A stretch of DNA of 64,000 nt, from assembly GCA_002633005.1 (NCBI GenBank), contig NMRA01000001.1:2150933-2214932 (forward strand), read 5' to 3'. Below the pieces are notes generated by a model. That model was not told the DNA's origin. It did not search any database and saw only the letters and a program-made list of their open reading frames with translations. The first letter of the stretch is position 1; every line of letters begins with the position of its first letter. This stretch comes from Phoronis australis (taxonomy: Eukaryota > Phoronida > Phoronidae). The position numbers were made by a program, and so were the translations under genes. Positions 24,801 to 36,800 of the stretch are shown one piece after another.

Positions 24801-27800
24801 AAAATTCGGGAACGTTATATCAGACCATTACCAAATTTCGGATGACGATTACTTTACAAGCAGGCACAGTAAGGGAACAATTTTCATCGTCAATTGCTAA
24901 TAATAATGTTTGCTTGGGGCAACATGCATATTGTGGTGGGGTGATTTTAAAGACCAGCTTCTGTTAAAACAGGAGCATGTGACATATACTCCAGGCACTG
25001 TATGGTAACAAATGCTTTATCAGAGCCTTGTCCTTTGGTAACTAATGCCTGCTTGTAAATAGGTAATTTTCTGGGCATAAACACAGGCAAACATTGATCA
25101 CTGCAGACACACCACATTACCACACACTTTGTGTTTTCATTGTAATAAACCTAATTTGGTGGAAATAGCTACAGGTGCAGTACTTTCTAACAGAATAGGC
25201 TTGACTTGCTGCCTTGCTGGGGGAATTAGCACCTGGACTAGCATAGTCTTGGTATAGTAAGGTGTCTGTAAATCATAACGCTTAATCGTCGTGAGAGACC
25301 GTCCCGAGTTGGTATGTGGTGCAACTCGGGACGGTCTGGGGTCTACAGAAAACCATAGATCAACTGTGAGTCTACACCAATGTGATAAACGAGAGTAGTT
25401 TTACTTGCTACGTCAGCTGCTGGTATGCTTGTCTCTTTTATGACACACAATGTGCGACTGGGCAAAGCGTTTTCAAAATAATGTGGATAAATCAGTGGAG
25501 TGTGAAATCCCTGAGGTCCCTGTCAAGTCCTCACGGCAATTTTACGTTATGTGGTCATGACATGTTAGTTAGAAAATTGTTTTTCACTCGCCGTGATTTT
25601 GACGAAACATTCCAGGTTATCCGTAGTGCGAAAAAGAGTCTGAATACCGGTTTGGTATCCACATTGAACTTTGGGAACAGTGTACCATTCATTGCTTCCC
25701 AGTACACCTTGGTACATGAAGTCGGGCACAATATGGGGGCACCAGTAAGTAGACTCAGTTATGATCAAGCTATGAAATCTACAGTCAGTTGAACTGTGGT
25801 ACAAATAATCTTTTTTATTTCGTTTTTCTTAATCATAATGATTGCACAAGTCCAATTCCAACTCATACCATCTGATTTAGTTTTGGCAACCTTTAGTTTA
25901 AAGTCTTTTCTCAGGACCATATGAGAAAACGCTATTCAGATGTACCGGTATCATGCGCCTTGGATTGAGAAATCACTGAGTTATACTTTTTGGAGCAGAA
26001 GTGGAAGAGAGATGACCAAATTTACCTTGGGAGAAGGGTATTAGGTTTAGATGACCAGACAACCAACAGAGCTCACCACATAGTGGATGTGGACACCACC
26101 TGCAGATAGCACGGTATCCCCACTTTGTTTTCTAATAATTTCGATAAAGGCCGATTCAAATGAATGCTTTTCCACTTTGAATTTTGCACAGTGCTAACAC
26201 TTTGAAAAATTTTGAACACCGGCAATTATGTTGACCTTGAAAATTGACAACAGCTAGGCAGTTTTGTCAATTATTTTTGTCGTGAGATTTTACCGTAACT
26301 TGAATGTAATGCAAAGTGTCTGCAGGTGTTGGTTGACCTTACTTGCATGACTGGCTCATCTCAGAATTACAGTGCATTGAAGGTTTAACAATTTGAAAAC
26401 TTAAAGTTGCCTCTCTCCCTGTTTTGTAGCTGCCAGTGACAGTCATATATAGATACCCAACTGAAGCGTTTTGGGTTTAAAAACATTACCATGGTTTGAT
26501 TACTGATCTTGACTTATTGCCGAATGGCGATGTGTACGTGCACCGATTTCCAAATCCACAATTTGAGTGTTGACCAAAAAATAGAATCCTGTCATGGGAT
26601 CAATTTTATGAGAGTAAAAGGCCAAATTCCACTTTCGTTTTAAATACCTAAATTGGGGCGAAATGAAGCTTCAAAGATTTTTATCATATCAGTGAGCTGT
26701 TCGCCATGGTTTCAACTCAATATCAAAGTTGCCATGTTTATAATCCTCACACCTTAAACTGTGAAGTGTAATACAACCTGTGGCACTTTGTTAGTAAAGC
26801 AGTTTTACTGTCTGGTTTGTCCTAGCATCATATTTTAATACCTCACAGGTAATAAAAATGCATATGGAGAATTTCTCCCTTACACTGGTCACCACTCCCA
26901 TTCGATCGCTAAGCCCCAGACAACTTTTATGATGCCTATTCAGCTCGCCCTTTGTATTGATGTAGATCTGAGCTAATGAAGTGGAAGGTAATAGCTAACA
27001 CTACTTTCTTAACAATGGTGGTCTTTATTACACCCAAATTCTTTTCTCTGGCATTTGCACAAAGTTAAAGCCTGCAATGTAGANCGAATGGCGATGTGTA
27101 CGTGCACCGATTTCCAAATCCACAATTTGAGTGTTGACCAAAAAATAGAATCCTGTCATGGGATCAATTTTATGAGAGTAAAAGGCCAAATTCCACTTTC
27201 GTTTTAAATACCTAAATTGGGGCGAAATGAAGCTTCAAAGATTTTTATCATATCAGTGAGCTGTTCGCCATGGTTTCAACTCAATATCAAAGTTGCCATG
27301 TTTATAATCCTCACACCTTAAACTGTGAAGTGTAATACAACCTGTGGCACTTTGTTAGTAAAGCAGTTTTACTGTCTGGTTTGTCCTAGCATCATATTTT
27401 AATATGTCACAGGTAATAAAAATGTATATGGAGAATTTCTCCCTTACACTGGTCACCACTCCCAATCCCTAAGCCCCAGACAACTTTTATGATGCCTATT
27501 CAGCTCGCCCTTTGTATTGATGTAGATCTGAGCTAATGAAGTGGAAGGTAATAGCTAACACTACTTTCTTAACAATGGTGGTCATTATTACACCCAAATT
27601 GTTTTCTCTGGCATTTGCACAAAGTTAAAGCCTGCAATGTAGAGACCAGTTTTAACTTGGTACATTATTTTAAATATTAGAAAATTTTAATTTGCGTTGA
27701 TCTTGACAAAGGGCCACTTCCCAAAGGAATGTTGGTTTTAAATATGTTTCATACCTGTTTTCATTACTTTAATTTAATACTTCTGTCTACTTGTTTTTTA

Positions 27801-30800
27801 TTCTTACGGGTTAGGGTTGCTATCTTTTTATTTTGTGTTTAAACGAAGTATTAAAACAACTTAGAAGTTAGTTAATTGTGAACCCATCCCTGAATTTTCC
27901 AGATTACAGCTACACCAATCATGTCACAGCACACAAAACTACACGTGTCATTAGTTCAAGTTCAATTTTTATTAAAACTCAAATCATAGAATATATGCAA
28001 AAGTGCAAATATGGTGATAGCCAAACTGAAGATTTGGAACCTCTGGACAATTTTGGTTGCAGTAACTATAGCTATTCTAGCTTTTTCTCAGTAATAAAAG
28101 ATGAAATCACAGCTCTAACCCACCGACCAACCTCATTCACTGCTTGCACTCTCTCGTTGAATACAAAGCTAGCTATCTTAGTTGTCTTCACAGGTGTTCC
28201 ATTACGAACTACAAGCTAACTATCGAAATTGGCGCATTTCTGCAAATAGCAATTTTCCGGTTAGTGTACTCTTGACTCCTGGAGTAAAGTAGTTCGGCAT
28301 GCACTGGGCCATAAGCGATGGTTTAGAAATTATTGACATCTAATTTAGTCACTATGTGTTGTTCATAGATGTTTCAATGTATCTTAGTTGTATAATAAAA
28401 GAATAATCCATATGATATTATTAACTCTGATCAGCGTTTGTAAATCACCGAATATATCAATACACACAGTCGTTTATCTTCAATCATACCCAATACTTAT
28501 AGTTTTTAGCTTAATAGTTTATCGGTTTTTAAAAATCGAAAACCAATCTTGGTTGTTTTTTCCATCTGAATACAGCTGTGGTATTTGTTTTTAACGAAAA
28601 CTGTTGGTTAATGCATTTTGAAAATTCGCCAGTATGTACTGGCATAGGTGTTTACCTACAGTTTATGGTCGGGTAATTACACTTAATTGGATCTTGCTTG
28701 CACTGGACAACTGAGTCTGACTCTTTGATCCTGGTAAAAGCCACTCTGAAGGGCGAGCGGTGAAAAGTCACACATATCTGTAGAAATGCGTGACTTTCGT
28801 GTAAGCGTATTATTCACGGCATGGATGTTAAGTACTCTAGAAAAATGTTCGCTATTTGACCAACTTCGGAATGTCCTGTTTCAGAAATGTGTGAAACTTT
28901 CAAATAACATGCTTTATACAATATTTTGTAATACATATTATTGTCTTTTTAAATGTTTGACTTTTGTATGACAGGCTATGAAAAAAAATTGTAACTTATA
29001 GTTTTCTTAAAAAAATCAATTTTAAAGTGGCACGAAATAAAAGCCAAATAATTTAGAAAACTATTACAACATTTTGATATTCCATCTAGAATTTTATATC
29101 AGACGAAATTTGGTCATATTATTGATAACGCTTTTTTGCTATAAATGTACCATGATTTTTTTGTTAAATTTTAATAAATACACCTGGTCATGTGACCCAA
29201 ACAATGGCATTCAGATTAGCATATTGTCAGTTAACATTTCTGATTCTGATAAAATATAAAATAACCGCAGGCGGTCTGATACACGTTGTACCAGACGTGC
29301 GCAGGCCTCGTATGTGGGCCCATTGCACTGATCACCTGGAAATATTTTTATGCTTTATTATATCGTTAAAACCGAGCTGAGGAGCTAGAAACCTGGCTCA
29401 AGGGTTTAGCAGTGTGACCTGATGGGACTCGGAACCCATGACCTCGAGTAAAGAAAGCGGGCACTTATCAACCAGGTCACATTGCCTCCTCTCTGATTCT
29501 GATAGTATGGTGTCAAAAATTCTGCAGGCTTTCTAAATACAGAAAATAATATTTACTTGTACTGAGTTGAGATCTGATCTCATGGGATATTTGAACATTT
29601 CAGCATGACGATCAGAACAAGGATTCAACTTGTGTCCCTGGTGGCAAAAAAGGCAACTTCATCATGTACTCACGAGCCAACACTGGAAGCCAAAAAAACA
29701 ACAATAAGTTTTCACACTGCAGTATTTCATCTATGCATGCTTTTATGTCTAAGAAAGCAAGAACCGAAGCAGGTTGTATGACAAGTGAGTTCCTCATTAG
29801 TTTCTACACATGAGTTCTCTTCCTACTCACTTAAGTCACAAAAACAAACCATATATTAATACTTTTCAGCAAACTGCCATATTTGCCAGGGAAGTCTAGC
29901 TGGCAAACATGCTAGTGTTTTGGCCAGTTGTGAAGGTGGGGTATCTGCGATTCAAATGTCTATAGTGTACTTGTTACAGCGCTGACTGCCGGTATGTGTG
30001 GTAATGGTGTGGTGGAAGCTAACGAAGAGTGTGACTGTGGATGGGATGACATCTGTAAAGAATCGTGCTGTGAGCCGATGACTAAGGCCAATCCAGAGAA
30101 AGGTTGCAAACTCAAAGCAAATGCGCAGTGTAGGTAAGTCAGTAGCGATGAATGGTGATATTGAAGCCACTTGAAACTAATATATCTAACATTTAACTTA
30201 AACCACTTACCTTGATGGACCTTAGTTGTTCCTCCAATAAAGGAATGACTTTTGATGTTGACCACTTTCAACATTATGAATTTGGTCTCCATTGTTCCTT
30301 ATCCAAAGTGGAGATTATTTCAAGGCAATAACTGAGTGAGGAACTACTTGAGATCAATTTTTGTAGCAATCAGTGGCAGCTGAATCAAAAGATCGCTTCT
30401 TGAATGGAACAAGGGTGTTAATAGCCATTTTGAATTACAATTAGCTTGGTACAGGGGCCCGATGCTGTCACTCCCATGTGTAAGTTCAGCACTTATTTTT
30501 AAAAATTTTCTGAACATTAGGTAGCTCTTACGCTAACGGGATTTGCACGTGAGTAGATAAGAAAGTTTTGTACTAGCTGTGCACCACAGAATACATTCAG
30601 CAAATTCCTCGGCAAAGGCTTGAAAGCGCAGTCATAGATTGAGGTGAGCTAGTCACTTCATAGGCTTGGTCGAATGTATATTGGAAGAGATAATTACACT
30701 CCTAACCAACGCACCTGCTTAGCACGCACCAGTTTCAAAGTCAAAAAACGAACAATAAGGCAAAGGACCATCACGACTGTTTTTCAAAATTGAAAAGTAA

Positions 30801-33800
30801 GCGTTAGCCATCTTCGCATTATAAGATAATTTTCTTCAGAGGAGTGACTAAAGCCACACGCATTAATTTGTGAATAACGTTAGTCACAGTCTGGCTTAAA
30901 CTCCCAAAGGTGTTGGGTCTCTCCTGGGCCAACAACTTCTACTACGACAAGTGCCTGCCATTTGGCTGTGCCTCCANTTTTGTTTTCATGTTCTGTACTT
31001 TTCCTTTAAGCCCTTCAGGCAGTTTTTTTGTTTTGTTCCCTCTTGCAGGGCTATTCATTGTACACGCCGGTGGGCGTTTTTTGCATGCCCATCTTGCAGA
31101 GTCTTAGTTAGTTTTATCTATTACGTCATAATAAATGACAATATTCACAATCCTCCTCTTGTTTTACTCTGCAACATAGCTCGTGGCGTACCCCGGGCAA
31201 AATAGATTACGATAAATGTTAGAGTAGGAGTTGCCTCATGGTAACAATTAATAGCTTTGTCTAGATCCTCTATCATGGAAAGCTCTACAGCTGTTCTTTT
31301 GAAGAAGTAAAAGGCAAAGCATTATATACTCATCAACATTCAAGCTTGGCAAAATGATCTGCAGACTGTGTTTATGAGTGGGTGTATTGTGTTGTTTGGA
31401 TAGCCTGCACAGATGACTTCTTATCACCTCTTGCTTAGCAGGAGAAACAACCACATCCCTTCACTGGGAGACCAACCAATGATTTAATTTTCTAGTATCT
31501 ATCATTGAACAGTGATAATATAATTGGCAAAACTTTAGTTTTCTATGTCATTGTTTTCAGTCCATCTGTGGGACCTTGCTGCAATGAACAATGCCGTTTT
31601 GCTTCCAATGGCACTGAATGTATGGCAGCCACAACTTGTTCAACTAATGCTGTCTGCACATATCCTTTCTTAAGTTATAGATATCTGTGTGAAGATTTCT
31701 TTCATTGGAATTATGCTTTCAATTCTTACTTTCGTATTAAAACTGATTCCTATTACTTTAGACACAGACACTTTTTAACCAATAATTTTCATCATTATTC
31801 ACTTACAAACAGTTCTGACCTCTGTATGTTAACTTCCCATATTTTAAGTGCACGCTCACATGTGTGCGTGGCGACTTCATTATGTCCTGGTATTTTTACC
31901 AGATCACCAAACAAAATCTGAGGCGAGCCCCGACTGATAGTGGATCATCAATGATTAGAATTTTAGTATTATCTTGCTCATTAGCTTCTTAAAACGTAGG
32001 CCTCTAAACACTTCATATTTTTGGACTTTCTCTTACTTTTTTCCAAATTCCTACCTTTTCCTTCTATTTTGTTAGAATTGTAGATGAGAAAATTTCTTGA
32101 CTGAATCTGACAACTAAGAAGTGTCTAGTAATCAGAATTAAAATAAAATGCAATAACCATGGTAACTGTATCAGTTTTCACACTGCTGAATTGCACAGTG
32201 GTGGCTCAATGACACTAAAAACTGTGATATTCCAAGTGAGGCAGCTCAAAATAAGCGTGTCAAATCTGGTCATGTGTTTATCCCTGACCTTGTCAGTGAA
32301 ATAAAAATTGTGATTGCTCGGAATCATTTGGATAAGTTTTGGTTTATAGAAGAGTAGTCTCCATTTTATGAATACTATCAGTCAAATTTTCATTCACTTA
32401 GTTCTTCATGTATATTTGCATTGACATTTCTTTCCAGGGGCCATAATTCAATAGATGTTTGTGTACATATCAATTTTGCAAATTCAGAGCTTGGTGAGGT
32501 AGTTGAATTCTGCAACTTTGTCGTGGTTTGGGATAAATGAGCTAATACATGTTTAAAAATACATGTGATGACATACCCTTACTTGACCATCCAACTCAGC
32601 TGAAGGTGATGGAGGCTCAAGAGGTTTTTGAATTCTGTATTTTCAGTTGAATTTTCTTAGTTAAAATTTGGAACAAATCATTTTGAGATTGCTATTTTCT
32701 TTTTTCCTTCTGCACATCTTAGGTACCACAGAAGGACTATGGCTGTAAAAATTCTTCAGTTTGGAACACAACATGTGAAACTTGATTTTGTTAAATTTGT
32801 CAACAACATTAATTTTTTAGGCAATTTTACTTTGCTTTTAGAGTGACACGCCCCTTTCAAGTTTCACTGCAATCTTTAGGGTATTACTAAGATCACTCTG
32901 ATAGGTGATGGTGTACATGAGTCATGTTGCTTCATTGTGTTGCTCAGGTAGGTTACCATGACAACAGAGGCTGACACATATCAACCAAGGAACAGCAGTT
33001 GCAGTTTGCATTATTTCTCTTTTCTTCTGTTGTATTTAATGATTTTTGCAGTTTAAACACTTAAAAGTTCAATTTTCAATAATGGATTTATTTTTTATTG
33101 TCTTCAGTGTCTAAAATCTAGTCGCTATTCATGGGCTTGGTGTATTGGATGGATAGTTGCTGCCGTAAACAAACGTGCCTGTTTAATGTACAAGTTTTAA
33201 AGTAAAAAATTAATAAGTAAGGCAATTGAGCAAAATTGAAAAGTATATTTTACCCATCTTTGAAGTTTCAAAATCGATGCAGTAAGAGAAATTAGCGAGT
33301 TACCCAAGGATTCTTTTCAAGTGGGCATTGGGGTAACAAATCCCCAAATGTTAGCGTAGAAGTGGCCTCATGTGAAATGAGATATAGGACGTCATTAATG
33401 TGTTGCACAAACCTTAACTCACTCTTAATGGTGCCAATTCAACATGCCCTGCAACAGTAAGCAGAAATGAGAATAAAGTGTGTAATGACTCGTGGACAGG
33501 CAAACAAAAAGCCTGCAAAAAAGGGGTAAGTATATGGAGGAAGAGACGGAGCCTCCTGGTCGTCACGGAAACTTTCTGATAATAAGCAGTGATATCAGAG
33601 CATTGGTCTTGGTGCTTTCAGGTAATGATAGTTGTTGTAGCCCATTGTGTTTATGTTAAACGACAGCAAAAAAGAAGCAGAAAGCTTTCTGCCACGGCTA
33701 TGGTGTCTAACAAAAATTGAATTGCCAGTGGAATGCGTGCGTATTAAACACACAACTCAATTTGAGAGAAAATTATTCCAGTTGATGATGTCAGGTATTG

Positions 33801-36800
33801 TTGCTACTTCAGGATTGTAGAGGATCTCTGTGTAACGCTGCTGGGTTGGAGCCGTGCCAGTGCAAACCATCAAAGGACAAACTGTGGATGGACGAGACAC
33901 TGTGTCATCTCTGTTGTAAATTATCTAATGGCGAATGTGGGTTAGTTGCATAAAAGGCAATGATCATCATCTAATTAAAGCTTTTTTGTAACAACTAGAA
34001 ATTTACAACTTCCTGTTAAATCACTTTGAGGTGGTCAACATCACATCTAAAATTGCTTGTCTATGTACACCAATCTCTAGCTTATTGGTCATTTCTCTGG
34101 CCATCCTTGGGTGTCAGTTACAGCATTCTTGGAAGAGTAAACAAGGGTATTTGATATATACGGTGGCCCGAAAGTATCATCGCTACTTTTGTTTAAATAT
34201 TTTTTCATTTTTCATTTTCCACCTAGGTGGAAATAATTCAACCTAGGTGGAAACTATTTTCACCTCGTTGGAAACTATTTTCACCTGGGTGGAAACTATT
34301 TACACCTAGGTGGAAATTGTTTTCACCCGGGTGGAAATTATTTCAACCTAGGTGGAAATTATTTTCACCCGGGTGGAAATTATTTCAACCTAGGTGAAAA
34401 CTATTTTCACCTGGGTGGAAACTATTTTCACCTGGGTGGAAACTGTTTTCACCTGGGTGGAAACTATTTCAACCTAGGTGGAAATTATTTTCACCCGGGT
34501 GGAAATTATTTTCACCCGGGTGGAAATTATTTCAACCTAGGTGGAAATTATTTTCACCCGGGTGGAAAGTATTTTCACCCAGGTGGAAACTATTTCAACC
34601 TAGGTGGAAATTATTTTAACCTAGGTAGAAATTATTTTCACCCGGGTGGAAACTACTTCAACCTAGGTGGAAAGTATTTGCACCAGGGTGGAAATTATTT
34701 CAACCTAGGTAAAAATTATTTTCACCCGGGTGGAAATTATTTCCATGCTTGTACTTCGTTTGGTTAACGTGACGTCATCTACTTGCGCTAGGAACAAGTC
34801 ATGTGTCAAGCCATAGCTGCACACCCTTTTGTAGCACTCTAAAAACAATGCTCTTTGTTTTGTTAATTCATGTCAATCGGTTAGATCATTCTGCCACCAC
34901 ATGTTTGCAGACATATGTGTTAGAGTGTTAGCATGTACAGGGCAATATGTGCAAGGAATTTCGCTTGACCTTGAAAGGTTTCCTTTTTAGCAATTTATGT
35001 CGGCAATTATCAATTTGAGTCCCTTTAAGCTGTTTGGTTTCTGTCATCTATTGCTAGTTGTGTAACTTTAAGTCTTTGAAACCTGTCAGCACCGGAAGGG
35101 TGAGGCTTTTGGACAACAACAATAATACATATATGTCATTTATTTATCGGAAATTTCTCAACGTTCTACACCATACACTATATTTGTTAATGGCTTGGGT
35201 TCGTTGCTGAAATCCGGCAACCTTATTCAGAGAGTTGTTTTGGAACTAGGAGTAATACGTAATCACACTGTCTCTGTTAATGTCCGCGGCAAATCCAAGA
35301 GGCAGATTAGGCGCCGACATTGCAACCTAATCCGAACTTTGTTGAACAAAATGGCTGGCCCAATCGACCTTCACCTACAAGACTTCATCCAATCACAACA
35401 CAGATGAAAATAGGTGCCCGGATGTATGACATTTTCACCCAGGTGAAAATAATTTCCACCCGGGTTAAAATAATTTCCACCTAGGTTGAAAAAGTTTCCA
35501 CCCGGGTGAAAATAATTTCCACCTAGGTTGAAATAGTTTCCACCCGGGTGAAAATAATTTCCACCTAGGTTGAAATAGTTTCCACCCGGGTGAAAATAGT
35601 TTCCACCCAGGTGAAAATAATTTCCACCTAGGTTGAACTTACCACCCGGGTGAAAATAATTTCCACCTAGGTTGAAATAATTTCCACCTAGGTTGAAATA
35701 TTTCATCCTAGGTGGAAAAGGAAAAATAAAAAAATTAATAAACTAAGATAGCGATGATACTTTCGGGCCACCGTAGATATATGTTTGGTGGGCACATTAA
35801 TTAGATTATATTTTCCTGGTAGAGAGCAAGCTTTGAAACTGGGTCCTTTCAGTTGTCAGTCCAGCACTTTTACCACTAAGCCACTGGGTCATCCATGATT
35901 TTGATGAAAATTTTGCTAAACATTTTTCCTTATTGCACAGGGTGCTCCCCATTTAAATTTCACTAGTGCATTCTTTGGGGATATTAAGATGATTCTGATA
36001 GGTGGTGGTGTACACAAGTCAAGTCGTCCAGTTGTTGCTCAGGCGGGTTACACATGAAAGACAGTATCAAAGGATTAAAGGCAGTTGTAATTCACATATC
36101 TCTTTCTTTATTCAGTTGTAGTTAACTGATTTTTGTCATGCAAGCAATGCGAAAGTTGAATTTTCAGCAATAGATTTAGTTTTTATCATAGTCCAGTATC
36201 TAAAATGGGCAATAAAAATGTTGCCACCAAACAGGCAGCCATTATCACTGACACCCATCTCTGTTCCCTAGGCAATACCAAAAAGAAACTGGTCATAAAA
36301 GTCCAGGTCCTGTGGTAAATGCCTATTGTAATCCCAACTGGTAAGATGAGCATTCATAGTTACTAGTTGGAAGTGCCATCAGTAACGCTTAATGGGGGTT
36401 AGCCTCAGGTAGATATTGCTGTGAAACTTCACAGGCGAAGTAAATAGACAAACGTTGGTGGATACTGAGAATGGGCTAAAAGCAGGGCATTTTATATGTC
36501 GTCCTCATTGCTGAGCTCACTTCAGATCCAGATGACGAAGTAAATTTCATTCATGTGTAATTTCAGGAGCAGTTTTTCCTCTTCACAAAAATTTCCAGAT
36601 ATCATTAAAAAGAAGAAAATGAACCCCGGTGAAGCGTGTTATGATAATCAGGGATTTTGCGATGTGTTTCATAAATGCCGAGCGGTGAGTATTTCATTTA
36701 AAACAATTATAGGAAAGGAACTATACAGCTAGTATGTTTAGTTAGCAGTACATTGGTGGTATCATTTTCTTTCTTCCATGATTACATATTTTTATGTATA

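Larger units (their letters stand above)
34159..35775. mobile_element. 1.6 kb foldback transposon with palindromic minisatellite arms
   Basis: Terminal inverted repeats of 27 perfect bases start tacggtggcccgaaagtatc and continue with weaker pairing for about 60 more. Both sides are flanked by the 6-bp direct repeat GATATA (34153-34158 and 35776-35781), a likely target-site duplication. Arms are filled with 21-bp units; the centre (about 34746-35425) is unique. No transposase frame, so it is non-autonomous. Superfamily not recognised. In ADAM10 intron 11. Confidence 0.85.

Noticed and set aside
34215-34745. CRISPR array
   Set aside because: Units are contiguous 21-bp palindromes without unique spacers, and the context is an animal intron.
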